Shown here: positions 15,201 through 24,394 of the stretch, in pieces
How the letters are laid out: each line of letters opens with the position of its first letter
Position numbering within the stretch: the stretch's first letter is position 1
Source: UBA10438 sp964432155
GTDB lineage: Bacteria > Bacteroidota > Ignavibacteria > Kapaibacteriales > Kapaibacteriaceae
DNA: 64,000 nt
NCBI GenBank assembly: GCA_964432155.1
Contig: CAYSMF010000001.1
Span: 1-64,000, forward strand
Reading direction: 5' to 3'
The notes under the pieces: model-generated
What the model was told of the DNA's origin: nothing
The model's input: the letters and a program-made list of their open reading frames with translations, nothing else
The model's database searches: none
Program-made: the position numbers and the translations under genes

Positions 15201-17976
15201 TGTTGTGGCAGCAATGGGTGCTACGGGATGGCAATACAAACTGGTCATTACGCAGCTTCATATCGATCAGCACGAAGTTCTGCGTACAACGTCAATACGC
15301 GACATTGGTCGATTGATGTACGCCATGAAGCGTGGATTCGGTGAGGCAGGCCAACAGTTTTCAACGAATGCTGTGTTGCAATTCAATCTGCTTGGTGACC
15401 CATTTACACGTATTCGCATCGACACCGTTCCAGAGATTTCCATCACTCCAGATCGTGTCGTACTTACATCACCATCAGGATCTCAGCAGATTCGTGAGGA
15501 TGACCGACAGTGCAATGTGTCGGTTCGAATATGGAACGAGGGGATTGGTTCAACGTGGCCTCTGAGCGTGCGCGTGCGCCGAACATTTCGCGGCATCACT
15601 GATAGTTCAACGGTGGTGCTACGTGATGGAATTTGTCGCGACGCAACGATACCGTTTGTCTTCGATGTGGTAGAAAAGGTTGGTCTCCATCAGTTCGAAA
15701 TCGAGCTCGATCCAGATAGAGTGTACGGTGATCGACGCGAAGATAATGTTGTGCGAACGTCACTACAGGTGCTTGCTCGCTCGCTTCTTGTGCTTGAACC
15801 AGGTGAATACCAGCATGTTGCTCCTTCTGATCTCCGTGTGCGATTGATCGATGTGGTGTCGACACCGCAGCAGCCAATGGCGCCACGTGTATATCTGACG
15901 AAGACGCAAGACACCTCTTCGGCTGTTCTGCGATCTAGTCTTAACGAATTCACGCGAACTGGTAGTGTTGTTGACTGGACTCCAGCCTCACCACTTCAAT
16001 CGAACGGTAACGACGATTACTGGTTGGCTGCTTGGGCCGTTGATCAAGCAGGTGTGTCGACAGCAATCACATGGGTACCTGTGAGTATCTCACCAGATGT
16101 GCCAGATGGACTTCGCCACTTCTTCGTTTCGCAGTCAGCCATGCTGTTTGCATCGGATAGCGTCGAACTTGATACGGCATCCGGCATGCTTGTGCCGGCT
16201 CGAACAAGCACTCCTATCTATGTGCGATCGCACGGGACAATGACGAATGATCCCGATCGTGATCCGATCCTCGAGGTACGCGTCGGTGATAGCGTGATTG
16301 TTCGAAGTGCATTTCGCACAGGCATTAATGTGCTGACGATGAAGTCCTCCGAGCGCATACCTTCACGTATTCGTCGATACGATACGTCGCCAACCCCAGC
16401 ACCGCTGAGCTCGCATAATGGATTCGCCCGCGAGTGTATCGCGTTCTTGCGTGATTCCGTATCGGCAACAGATCGTGTGATCGTTGCCGCATGTGATGAG
16501 AGCTTTACGCGGTTTGTGCGCGACTCTCTCCTCGATGAGTTTCAACAGCAGTTGGTGCGTCTTGGAGCGACCCGTGTAGATGCACTTGGCATCGCCTCAT
16601 CGTATGCGCTTGTAGGATCGCGCACAGAACAGCCGGGTCTGCCGCTTGAAGCATGGCAAGGTGCACTGCAGGGAAGCGTGACAATTGATTCGCTGATAGG
16701 GATACGCTATGCAGGTGTCCAGGTGTTGAGTCCGCTTGTGAGCCCCATGCAATCATGGCAACTGGTACAATCAGATCGTTCGGGTGATGTTGGAACAACT
16801 GTCATCGGCGTGCGTGCTGATCAGAGCGAGTATGTCATTGACACATCAGGAGTCGTGTCGGGTGCATCAATCCCACGTGATGTGGTTGGCATGCGCTTCG
16901 CGTGGACATTACGTCAGGATGAGCCTCGCGTAGGCGCGTTGCGTATTGAGGCCACACCTGTTCCACAGTGGTTGATTGAACCTGATGCAATGTCTACGCA
17001 GCCTGCTGCCGTGATCCGTGGAGATACAACCAATCTGGTTGTGCGCGTCCGTAACGCACGAACCACGGAGTCTGCCCCCGAGGCAACATTACGTTTCGAC
17101 ATCGTCGATGCATCGACGATGATACCACAGGTGCTCACGGCGCTACCAACGCCGTCGATTGGTGTCGATGAGACAGTCGACCTCGAGGTGCCAGTCGCGA
17201 CGGCACAGCTGCCAGCGCAAGCACTTGCGCGCGCAACGCTGCAAGTGCAAGAACCAGTCCGCCAGCGATTTGCTGTGCGTGAACGATGTGAATCTGCGCT
17301 TGATGTGCGTCGCGATAGTCTACCGCCAGGGATCGAAGCCTACGTGAATGGTCGTCGCGTGTATCAGGACGATCAGGTGCCAACGACTGCTGCGTTTGAG
17401 ATTCGCATTACTGATAACGCGAAACTTCCAATCGTTGATCCGGAGAAGGTAATCGTCTTCGTGAACGGCATCCGAATCCGTCCGTCAACGGCAGTGGGAT
17501 ATGCCTTTATTGGGACTGATTCGGCTCAGATTCTGTATCCCGGAACGGACGTGCGCGCAGTGGTGCGGTTCACGTTCCCGATGGAAGCAGGGGAGAATCT
17601 CCTGATCGTCCGGGCAACGGATGCATTCCAGAACGCCGACACGCTTGAGCTGTCGTTGTTCCCCGTCGATGACGTGGTCGTTACCAATGCGCGGGTTGCA
17701 CCGAACCCTACCAGCGGCATCACGGTGTTTCGCGCTGATGTGATAGCTGACGAGCAAGGGCTCGTGGGAGAACTCCACATCTCCGATGCGCAGGGACGCA
17801 TCGTCCGCACGCTCACTGCACCTGTCCGTGGCTCAGGCGTGGAGCTTACCTGGGACGGACGCACGTCGCAAAACCAGAGCTGCTCAACGGGACTGTACGT
17901 ATGGCGTTTCATGACCTCGAACACCGCGGGATCGGTGTTGAAAACTGTCTCCGGAACCTTGCTCATTCTGCGCTAA
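12268..17976 (+). CDS. C25 (gingipain/PorU-like) cysteine peptidase with C-terminal secretion tail
   Basis: A very large exported protein (about 1902 aa). A signal peptide opens it (MKSLSMRILILLSVVLALSA). The N-terminal region carries PorU-like strands (LRLFARAVEQPLHIVDADGD, DSLLFVGSHPRGDTTW). A C25 peptidase domain spans about residues 690-1010, with catalytic His in YIGHGG (about 925) and Cys in TFSCLTG (about 954). Several Ig-like or CARDB-like beta domains follow, and the last 85 residues form a type IX secretion tail (APNPTSG, ISDAQGRIV, STGLYVWRF). I set the start at 12268 because the frame upstream lies inside the terminator of the previous gene; ATG 12283 is possible. PorU is the T9SS sortase, and gingipains are secreted proteases. 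The size exceeds typical PorU (about 1150 aa), so either role is possible. Confidence 0.88.
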   Translation: MKSLSMRILILLSVVLALSADLTAMGDVTAHARGVQFHVRGLRAHVVQIGPQDNIRLRHPAAARNHDTLRKYDVLRYWCYVPGDGTLSVSIWPESLKGHATVERRGSFGGQPMAMIVIDPFVRSADGSLVCADSLGITVSWSMPMVEGPHRVPPTTGPVLNPTWYEVQRASSKGAERALGNVDPSTWYDPTQPHVRIETSRDGIACVLAQDVLAIEPTLRTTPLNQLRLFARAVEQPLHIVDADGDNVLSDPDSLLFVGSHPRGDTTWLDLVDTTTVYMITRRTSGIPRRIIESDTSLATAPLITNVRVRERIEVDSGYYHPGSGISEDYSTFLTPMSMFEGFYWYALNARARQSASFILPFTPFRRDSFSIVADVVSSSNVGSISPDHGVDVRVNGGPSVRIEGDGFARYGVESRHAGATAPAVVQSVRVYASGVPGAWEQPAWFSEILVDAIELHGPVEPILSDGRLRGIVQVDSRGSALVVANVERQAAAFAIDTTTWTLRRLRSAEPSLLVRTGASRSNSQWIDDARPTTWSLSIAFNDSAVTWSEQQGIALGIATPTGTTCQLYTSVDDIINAIGNAPASAVITLVHAGVQPSQSLIELLQRRGATIQSTDSVWTWVGNADTTVALNIANDACGAVANVPVSWSQRTLARADLPTAGERYIVIGAGAGIERARVRPSNLNNLRAQRDSLAMSDVVVITHPSLREAAQRWADYRAVASNRVIRVVDVTSVFAEYDAGRHSPESMRAFLADVWNARSDRRLTHAMLIGSASWDVRGVLGSGGRTIRPDLVPTYGRPSSDYWFGLLDDPNDVAVPELIVARFPVLTNAEAHVIIDKVINHDTSSYTPADRTALYVGGGETEDEGLCQIYQDVLSDVFGTGIRYTEVPLCLDTLTVCKSINATPGLDIRRHLASGVGMMNYIGHGGTEVFDIEGWDPQELANSRYPVLATFSCLTGAFSNPTALCRNGQYLIEPSRGVVAAMGATGWQYKLVITQLHIDQHEVLRTTSIRDIGRLMYAMKRGFGEAGQQFSTNAVLQFNLLGDPFTRIRIDTVPEISITPDRVVLTSPSGSQQIREDDRQCNVSVRIWNEGIGSTWPLSVRVRRTFRGITDSSTVVLRDGICRDATIPFVFDVVEKVGLHQFEIELDPDRVYGDRREDNVVRTSLQVLARSLLVLEPGEYQHVAPSDLRVRLIDVVSTPQQPMAPRVYLTKTQDTSSAVLRSSLNEFTRTGSVVDWTPASPLQSNGNDDYWLAAWAVDQAGVSTAITWVPVSISPDVPDGLRHFFVSQSAMLFASDSVELDTASGMLVPARTSTPIYVRSHGTMTNDPDRDPILEVRVGDSVIVRSAFRTGINVLTMKSSERIPSRIRRYDTSPTPAPLSSHNGFARECIAFLRDSVSATDRVIVAACDESFTRFVRDSLLDEFQQQLVRLGATRVDALGIASSYALVGSRTEQPGLPLEAWQGALQGSVTIDSLIGIRYAGVQVLSPLVSPMQSWQLVQSDRSGDVGTTVIGVRADQSEYVIDTSGVVSGASIPRDVVGMRFAWTLRQDEPRVGALRIEATPVPQWLIEPDAMSTQPAAVIRGDTTNLVVRVRNARTTESAPEATLRFDIVDASTMIPQVLTALPTPSIGVDETVDLEVPVATAQLPAQALARATLQVQEPVRQRFAVRERCESALDVRRDSLPPGIEAYVNGRRVYQDDQVPTTAAFEIRITDNAKLPIVDPEKVIVFVNGIRIRPSTAVGYAFIGTDSAQILYPGTDVRAVVRFTFPMEAGENLLIVRATDAFQNADTLELSLFPVDDVVVTNARVAPNPTSGITVFRADVIADEQGLVGELHISDAQGRIVRTLTAPVRGSGVELTWDGRTSQNQSCSTGLYVWRFMTSNTAGSVLKTVSGTLLILR

Positions 17977-18004
17977 AAGCCCCCTCGAAGAGCCTCGATT
18001 TTCG

Positions 18005-18012
18005 TACTTTTG
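18005..18012 (+). promoter_or_regulatory. TAnnTTTG -7 box upstream of gyrA
   Basis: TACTTTTG matches TAnnTTTG exactly, about 69 nt before the gyrA ATG and 29 nt after the C25 protease stop. No clear -33 TTTG is present. Confidence 0.5.
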
Positions 18013-18080
18013 TGCCTTCACAGTAGGGCCGTGCAGCCGGCGCTACGCTCTAACGCAACCTATAGGTTTGTAAAGGGGAT

Positions 18081-20579
18081 ATGGCTCTGTTCAACGAAAA
18101 AATCCTGCCCGTCCTGATGGAGGACGAGATGCGGGATTCGTACCTCGATTATTCAATGTCGGTCATCGTCTCGCGCGCTCTTCCTGACGTGCGTGACGGT
18201 ATGAAACCTGTGCACCGCCGTATTCTGTATGCGATGTACGAACTTGGCATGACGCCAAATCGTCCATACAAGAAAAGCGCGCGTATCGTCGGTGAAGTGC
18301 TCGGTAAGTATCACCCGCACGGTGACTCTGCTGTGTACGACGCGATGGTGCGTCTTGCGCAGACATGGTCGATGCGCTACACGCTTGTTGATGGTCAGGG
18401 CAACTTCGGTTCCGTCGACGGCGACTCGCCAGCTGCTATGCGCTATACAGAAGCGCGCATGGATGGTCTTGCGATGGAAGTGTTGCGCGACATCGATAAG
18501 AACACGGTAGACTTCCGCTCGAACTTCGACGATTCGTTGCAAGAGCCAACAGTGCTTCCTGCTGTTCTTCCGACGCTTCTTGTCAACGGTGCCAACGGTA
18601 TCGCCGTTGGTATGGCAACGAACATCCCTCCGCATAACCTGCGCGAGATCGTCAACGGCATCAAGGCGGTGATCGCTGATCCAGCAATTCCGAATGAAGA
18701 GCTGCTCAAGTATGTAACGGCGCCAGACTTCCCAACGGGCGGTATCATCTACGGCTACGAAGGTGTGCGCAATGCATACACAACTGGTCGTGGAAAGATC
18801 CTCGTTCGCGCTAAGGCGATCATCGAGACAAGCAAGTCGGGTCGTGAAGCGATCATTATCACCGAGCTCCCATACCAGGTGAGCAAGGCAGGTCTGATCG
18901 AGAAGATTGCCGACCTCGTGAAGGCAAAGACGCTCGAAGACATCTCTGACATTCGTGATGAGTCGGACCGCGAAGGCATGCGCATCGTGATCGAACTCAA
19001 GCGCGATGGTGTGCCGATGGTTGTGCTCAACAACCTGTACAAGCACACGCAGATGCAGGTTACGTTCGGCGTGATCATGCTTGCGCTGGTCAATGGACGT
19101 CCGCGCATCCTGATGCTGAAGGAGCTCATCGAAGAGTACCTCAAGCACCGTGTTGAAGTTGTAGTGCGTCGCACGCAGTTCGACCTTGATGCTGCCGAGA
19201 AGCGCGCACACATCTTGGAAGGCTTCATCATTGCGCTCGATAACATCGACGCTGTGATCAAGACGATTCGTGAATCGAAGGATGTGCAGACAGCATCACA
19301 GCGCTTGCAAGAACGCTTCGGTCTGTCCGAGATTCAAGCGAAGGCGATTCTCGACATGCGTCTCCAGCGTCTTACAGGACTCGAGCGCGAGAAGATTCAG
19401 AACGAATACGCTGAAGTGATTCAGACAATCGAGCGTCTGCGCGCGATCCTTGCAAGCAAGGACCTGCAGATGTCGATCATCGGCGATGAGATCACAGAAA
19501 TCGCCGAGAAGTACGGCGATGAGCGTCGCACACAAGTTGTGTATGATGCGAAGGACTTCACCCTCGAGGATATGATTGCCGACGAAGAGGTGATCGTATC
19601 GATCTCGCACAACGGTTACATCAAGCGCACGCCAGTTGCGACGTATCGTCGTCAGCACCGCGGTGGACGTGGTGTAGCGGGTGCAGGCACCTACGAGGAC
19701 GATTACGTCGAAAATGTGTTCCGCGCCTCGACGCACCACTACATCCTGTTCTTCACAGATCGTGGACGTGTGTACCGTCAGAAGGTGTACGACATTCCTG
19801 AAGGCTCGCGCAATGCAAAGGGGCGTTCCCTTGCCAACGTGATTCAGAAGCAACAGGATGAAAAGGTCACAGCGTACTTGTCAGTTACAGACTTCGAGCG
19901 TGAAGATGCGTACATCTTCATGGCGACCAAGTTTGGTACCGTCAAGAAGACCCCGATCAAGGACTTTGCGAATGTTCGCTCGAATGGCATCATTGCTGTC
20001 AACCTCGATGACGAGGATCGTCTGATTGGTGCTCGTTTGACCGATGGCACGATGGAGATTCTCATTGGTGCATCAAACGGTCTTGCCGTGCGCTTCCCAG
20101 AGTCGGATGTTCGTCCGATGGGTCGCGCTGCCGCAGGTGTGAAGGGTATTACGCTCACTGATGATCACCACGTTATCTCGCTCACAGCTGTTCGCCATTC
20201 GGACGCGCAGGTAGTGGTCGTTGGTTCGCGTGGCGTTGGTAAGCGTACTGTCGTCGATGAGTTCCGCATGACAAAGCGTGGCGCAAAGGGCGTCATCGCG
20301 ATGAACATCACAGAGAAAACTGGACCGATCTGCGCATTGCTCGAAGTGAGCGATGCAGAAGATCTTGTCGTCATCACGGTCAATGGTATCCTGATCCGTC
20401 AGCCGGTGAAGGACATCCGTCAGTTGGGTCGTAACACGCAAGGTGTGAAGTTGATCCGCCTTGAAGAGGGTGATCAAATCGCCGACATCACGACCGTGAC
20501 GCGTGACGATGAAGAGGGTGATGCCAACGAAGGCTCTGATGAAGCGGCCGGCACCACGACACCAGCAACAGAAGAATGA
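18081..20579 (+). CDS. gyrA: DNA gyrase subunit A
   Basis: A full-length 832-residue GyrA, the DNA-cleaving subunit of gyrase. The active-site Tyr is at 122 in AAMRYTEAR. The quinolone region keeps Ser83 and Asp87 (HPHGDSAVYD), the residues associated with susceptibility in E. coli numbering. The coiled-coil with its leucine-rich hinge follows. The C-terminal beta-pinwheel contains the GyrA box QHRGGRGV, which marks gyrase rather than ParC. The tail is acidic (EEGDANEGSDEAAG...TEE), as in many GyrA. The start follows AGGGGAT. It seems monocistronic from its own promoter box; gyrB is not in the window. Confidence 0.98.
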   Translation: MALFNEKILPVLMEDEMRDSYLDYSMSVIVSRALPDVRDGMKPVHRRILYAMYELGMTPNRPYKKSARIVGEVLGKYHPHGDSAVYDAMVRLAQTWSMRYTLVDGQGNFGSVDGDSPAAMRYTEARMDGLAMEVLRDIDKNTVDFRSNFDDSLQEPTVLPAVLPTLLVNGANGIAVGMATNIPPHNLREIVNGIKAVIADPAIPNEELLKYVTAPDFPTGGIIYGYEGVRNAYTTGRGKILVRAKAIIETSKSGREAIIITELPYQVSKAGLIEKIADLVKAKTLEDISDIRDESDREGMRIVIELKRDGVPMVVLNNLYKHTQMQVTFGVIMLALVNGRPRILMLKELIEEYLKHRVEVVVRRTQFDLDAAEKRAHILEGFIIALDNIDAVIKTIRESKDVQTASQRLQERFGLSEIQAKAILDMRLQRLTGLEREKIQNEYAEVIQTIERLRAILASKDLQMSIIGDEITEIAEKYGDERRTQVVYDAKDFTLEDMIADEEVIVSISHNGYIKRTPVATYRRQHRGGRGVAGAGTYEDDYVENVFRASTHHYILFFTDRGRVYRQKVYDIPEGSRNAKGRSLANVIQKQQDEKVTAYLSVTDFEREDAYIFMATKFGTVKKTPIKDFANVRSNGIIAVNLDDEDRLIGARLTDGTMEILIGASNGLAVRFPESDVRPMGRAAAGVKGITLTDDHHVISLTAVRHSDAQVVVVGSRGVGKRTVVDEFRMTKRGAKGVIAMNITEKTGPICALLEVSDAEDLVVITVNGILIRQPVKDIRQLGRNTQGVKLIRLEEGDQIADITTVTRDDEEGDANEGSDEAAGTTTPATEE

Positions 20580-20584
20580 TCGAT

Positions 20585-20614
20585 GCCGGATGAGCACAAT
20601 GTGGCTCATCCGGC
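20585..20614 (+). terminator. Perfect 11-bp hairpin after gyrA, overlapping the next start
   Basis: GCCGGATGAGC and GCTCATCCGGC pair perfectly around an 8-nt loop, 6 nt after the gyrA stop. No T-run follows, so it may be a factor-assisted terminator or an mRNA stability element. One candidate start of the next gene (20590) lies in the left arm and the other (20599) in the loop. Confidence 0.5.
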
Positions 20615-22563
20615 TCATCACTGCTTCCATTTGCAGCACGTTGCCGTCGCTGCTAAGCGCGCAATCACAATCAACTCCGCCTCCTCAACGGCAGGCGCGT
20701 GATTCTGCATTTGCATCACGCACAGTAAATGCAGGCGACACGTCGCTCGTGCCATGGCCAGCGATCGGTCGTTTGCAGGCCGATTCATCGCTCGGAACGA
20801 CTGTTATTCGAAAAGAAGATCTCCGCCGTGTGCAGTATCAGCAACTCGCTGATGCTGTTGCACGAACAACACCGTGGAATCAGCTTTCGCATGGTGGATT
20901 TGGTCAACACGACGGAGTAGGCGTCGCTGGGGGGAGAAATGCTGATCTCAGTGTTGGGATCAACGGTCGCGCGGTTGTCGATCCATGGTCCGGCATGTAC
21001 CAACTCGTACAAGCACAACCCGCGTCGATAGACCGAATCGAACTCGTCATTGGCACCGATGCTGTAGGACGTGCATCGTCGATGACCTTGAGTGAACTCA
21101 ATCTCACAACGATTACGCATAACACCGCAACACCATTTACATCGTTGTGGTATCATCAAGGTGGTGGTAACCTCGTTGCGTTCGATGGTACGCTTTCACA
21201 GAATGTGGCGCAAGGCGTCAATGCAACAATCGGTGTTCGGCGTAGCGGTGCCGAGGGGGCATACGAACGCACGGGATTTGACATTTGGAACGTTCGTGCG
21301 GCATTACGGTGGACGCTCAGTGCACACACGCATGCGTTGGTAACCTATCAGCTTGCGTCGCTCAATACGAATCTCTGGGGCGGACTTACTCGTGCTTCGT
21401 TGCCATCATCGATACCCGACATTGCAACCACACCGCTCTATGCACAGCTACGCGACGAAACGCGCAGACACGACCTCACGGTGCACGTTGCGCATATGTT
21501 CGATCGTGATTCGAGCAGTGTTATCCGCGCCACAGGGTATATGAGTGTTGCATCGCTGCTCCGACTTCGTGATTCGACGATGTTTGTTGATGCAGGAGAT
21601 ACACTCACAGGCATGGGAATGTCTGGACGTACCATTGGTATGCAAGTGCGCTATGATCAGCGTCTAGGCGACATGCGTCTGCACCTCGGTGCAAGCATCG
21701 ATGCGCAGCAACTCGATGCAACGACAGTTTATGCACGTTCGTTCTCCGACGTCGTGCCTCAGCTGTTTGCGCATGTACGTGTGCCAGTTGCTTCATGGTT
21801 GGATCTGCGCGCGGCAGGTCGAATTCAGTCGGCACAGGGCCGTGTGCTTACAGGGGGCGGCGTTGCTGCAGAAATGCGACTTGGTGACGATGTTCGCATC
21901 GCTGCAGATGTATCGTCTGCGCTGCGGTTGCCATCTGCAACGGAAGGACGTGGTCTTCTTCCGGAGCGCCATCTGTTGGCAATGGTACGCGCAACGGGCA
22001 TGTCCGCGACGCTTGGCTGGACCATTACAGCATTTGCTCGGACGATCGCGGATCCCATCCGCACGGTCCCACAACGCGTATCCAACGAGACCATCATGAG
22101 CACGACATCACTCCAAGGAACGCAGCAGTCGATTCTTGGCGTCGTTGGTAGTGCGACGTGGAGGCTGGGTCCGATTGAACTCATTCCAACCCTCCGTGTC
22201 CAGACATCGAGTAGCGATTCTGTTGGTGGTGGTTCAGAGGTACCGGCTTGCATGGCTGACCTCTCAGTTGGATATGTATTCGACGCGGGGTTCAGCACCG
22301 TCACACTTGGCGTGCGCTCAACAATTGTCACGCAGCACTGGGCACCTCAGTTTGTCCCAGTTACATGGACGTATGTGCGTCCGTCTGCAGAAGCCCCCTT
22401 ACAGTTTGATGGATTGAACGCGTTCCTCTCGGCCCGTGTTGGCAATGCTACCGTCCGCGCATCGTACGAGAATATTCTCGGACAGCGGTGGTACACAACA
22501 TCGCTCGCGCCAGAGGTAACTCGGGCAATCCGTCTGAGCGTTGATTGGTCGTTTCTCGACTAG
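20590..22563 (+). CDS. TonB-dependent receptor-like outer membrane protein
   Basis: About 657 residues with a signal peptide (WLIRLITASICSTLPSLLSAQS). A plug-like domain follows (VIRKEDLRRVQYQQLADAVART, GGRNADLSVGINGRAVVDPWSG, IDRIELVIGTDAVG). About 450 residues of alternating polar/hydrophobic strands come next, ending in Phe-Leu-Asp after an aromatic strand (RLSVDWSFLD), as expected for an outer-membrane barrel. It is shorter than typical SusC or siderophore receptors. No substrate can be predicted. The start is ATG 20590 or 20599, both within a hairpin following gyrA. The TonB/Exb system around 49-52 kb could energise it. Function beyond the fold is inference. Confidence 0.75.
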   Translation: MSTMWLIRLITASICSTLPSLLSAQSQSTPPPQRQARDSAFASRTVNAGDTSLVPWPAIGRLQADSSLGTTVIRKEDLRRVQYQQLADAVARTTPWNQLSHGGFGQHDGVGVAGGRNADLSVGINGRAVVDPWSGMYQLVQAQPASIDRIELVIGTDAVGRASSMTLSELNLTTITHNTATPFTSLWYHQGGGNLVAFDGTLSQNVAQGVNATIGVRRSGAEGAYERTGFDIWNVRAALRWTLSAHTHALVTYQLASLNTNLWGGLTRASLPSSIPDIATTPLYAQLRDETRRHDLTVHVAHMFDRDSSSVIRATGYMSVASLLRLRDSTMFVDAGDTLTGMGMSGRTIGMQVRYDQRLGDMRLHLGASIDAQQLDATTVYARSFSDVVPQLFAHVRVPVASWLDLRAAGRIQSAQGRVLTGGGVAAEMRLGDDVRIAADVSSALRLPSATEGRGLLPERHLLAMVRATGMSATLGWTITAFARTIADPIRTVPQRVSNETIMSTTSLQGTQQSILGVVGSATWRLGPIELIPTLRVQTSSSDSVGGGSEVPACMADLSVGYVFDAGFSTVTLGVRSTIVTQHWAPQFVPVTWTYVRPSAEAPLQFDGLNAFLSARVGNATVRASYENILGQRWYTTSLAPEVTRAIRLSVDWSFLD

Positions 22564-22603
22564 CGGTTAACTCGTTCTTAGCATATTCATGGCGGAGGTG
22601 ATC

Positions 22604-24394
22604 ATGAAGGCACAAACGATTCCACAACTGTTTCTCGAGGTTTGTTCGAGCTATGCCGGACGGGCCGATAAGATTTCCTATGCGCACCGGGAAGGGGACG
22701 CATGGCACTCGCTGACGCATGATCAGCTACGCGACCAGGTCGAGGCATTTGCCGATGGTCTGCTTCGCATGGGTATTGCTCCTGGCGATCGTGTCGGACT
22801 GGTGAGCGAGAACCGCATCGAATGGATCGTGGCAGACTTCGCCATGGCCGGTATGGGAATTGTCGACGTCCCAGTGTTTCCTACGCTCACCGCACAGCAA
22901 GAACAGTACATCTATGAAAACTGCCAAGCTGTTGCAATCATTGTGTCTAACGCCGCGCAGTTAAAGAAAATTCAAGCGGTTTGGGAGCAACTTCCGGATC
23001 TGAAGTGGGTGATCACGATGAATCCGGATCTCTCCAACGACCCTCGGGTAGTGTCGATGCAATCGGTGATGGAATCGAGTCGTGCCTCGACATCGGCAGA
23101 CGAGCGGCGAGCATTGTATGAGCAACGCTCGAAGGTTGTTGGACCGGAAGATCTGCTCACGCTGATCTATACTAGCGGAACGACGGGTAATCCAAAGGGT
23201 GTGATGCTGACGCATCGCAACTTGATTTCGAATGTCGATGCTGCAACGCGTACGATTGCGCTGTTCGACAGCGATGTGTTGCTCTCGTACCTTCCGATGT
23301 GCCACTCGTACGAGCGCATGGCAGGCTATTATCTGGCGTTTACCGCAGGTTGTACAGTGTACATCGCCGAGTCCATCGAATCCGTTGCCGAACTGATGCG
23401 GGAGGTTCGTCCTACGATCATGACATCGGTACCACGGTTGTTTGAGCGAATTCAAGCCCGTGTCGTGGGTGCCGTTGAACGTGATTCGCCATTGAAGCAG
23501 AAGATCTTTGCTTGGGCTCTTCGCGTTGGTGCCAAGAAGGTGGGAGGTTCATCCTCGCCATTGAACGCATTGCGGAATGCAATTGCGGATCGTCTGGTGT
23601 TTTCCAAGATCCGTGCGCGTGTTGGCGGTCGACTGCGGTTCTTTGTTTCGGGTGGTGCAGCGTTGAGTGTCGAGGTAGGTACGTTCTTTCAGATCATGGG
23701 AATCCGCATCGTAGAAGGGTATGGTCTGACGGAGACCTCGCCAGTAATCGCCGTGCACAGGCTTGAGGATATCGTGCTCGGCACGGTGGGTCAGCCGCTC
23801 GACAATGTCACAGTCCGCATCGCGGATGACGGAGAAATCCTTGCACGGGGTCCGAACATCATGAAGGGCTACTGGAACGACGAGCAGGCAACCCGCGACA
23901 CGATTGACGCTGATGGTTGGCTTCATACTGGAGATATTGGCGAGATCGACGCGCGTGGACATCTGCGCATCACGGATCGAAAGAAGAACATCCTCGTTTC
24001 CAGTGGCGGAAAGAATATCGCACCGCAACCGATCGAAGCACTGATTCAGCAGAGTCCGTTTGTCGATCAGGTGATGCTTGTTGGTGACGGACGTGAGTAT
24101 TGCACTGCACTGATTGTCCCAGATATGGAAATCGTCCGACAGTGGGCTGCAACGCAGGGCATGAACGATCTTCCGTCAGACTGGGTAGTGTCATCGGAGG
24201 AACTTCACCGCGCAATTGAGACAGATCTGGCGAAGCGCCAGCGGGAGATTTCCAAGTACGAGCGCGTTCGTCGCTTCCGTGTTTTGAGTGAACCGTTTAC
24301 CGTAGACAATGGATTGATGACACCTACGTTAAAGGTGAAGCGCAAAGCCGTCGCTGAACGTTATGCATCGCTGATTGAAGAACTCTATGCCTGA
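22604..24394 (+). CDS. fadD: Long-chain acyl-CoA synthetase (AMP-binding)
   Basis: A 596-residue AMP-forming acyl-CoA ligase of the FadD/FadD15 type, which activates fatty acids to acyl-CoA. The P-loop is YTSGTTGNPKGVMLTHRN, the mid motif is GYGLTETSP, and the TGDIGEIDARGHLRITDRKKN core and C-terminal KVKRKAV complete the adenylation fold. The start at 22604 follows a strong GGAGGTGATC; an ATG 15 nt upstream lacks this. The 3' end overlaps the nitroreductase start by 8 nt, the first of three successive overlaps linking it to a type III polyketide synthase and a methyltransferase. It probably supplies acyl-CoA starters for that synthase, besides any general role in lipid metabolism. Confidence 0.93.
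   Translation: MKAQTIPQLFLEVCSSYAGRADKISYAHREGDAWHSLTHDQLRDQVEAFADGLLRMGIAPGDRVGLVSENRIEWIVADFAMAGMGIVDVPVFPTLTAQQEQYIYENCQAVAIIVSNAAQLKKIQAVWEQLPDLKWVITMNPDLSNDPRVVSMQSVMESSRASTSADERRALYEQRSKVVGPEDLLTLIYTSGTTGNPKGVMLTHRNLISNVDAATRTIALFDSDVLLSYLPMCHSYERMAGYYLAFTAGCTVYIAESIESVAELMREVRPTIMTSVPRLFERIQARVVGAVERDSPLKQKIFAWALRVGAKKVGGSSSPLNALRNAIADRLVFSKIRARVGGRLRFFVSGGAALSVEVGTFFQIMGIRIVEGYGLTETSPVIAVHRLEDIVLGTVGQPLDNVTVRIADDGEILARGPNIMKGYWNDEQATRDTIDADGWLHTGDIGEIDARGHLRITDRKKNILVSSGGKNIAPQPIEALIQQSPFVDQVMLVGDGREYCTALIVPDMEIVRQWAATQGMNDLPSDWVVSSEELHRAIETDLAKRQREISKYERVRRFRVLSEPFTVDNGLMTPTLKVKRKAVAERYASLIEELYA

Noticed and set aside
18153..19211. 352-aa minus-strand frame opposite gyrA
   Set aside because: Shadow frame caused by codon bias of gyrA; no recognisable protein features.
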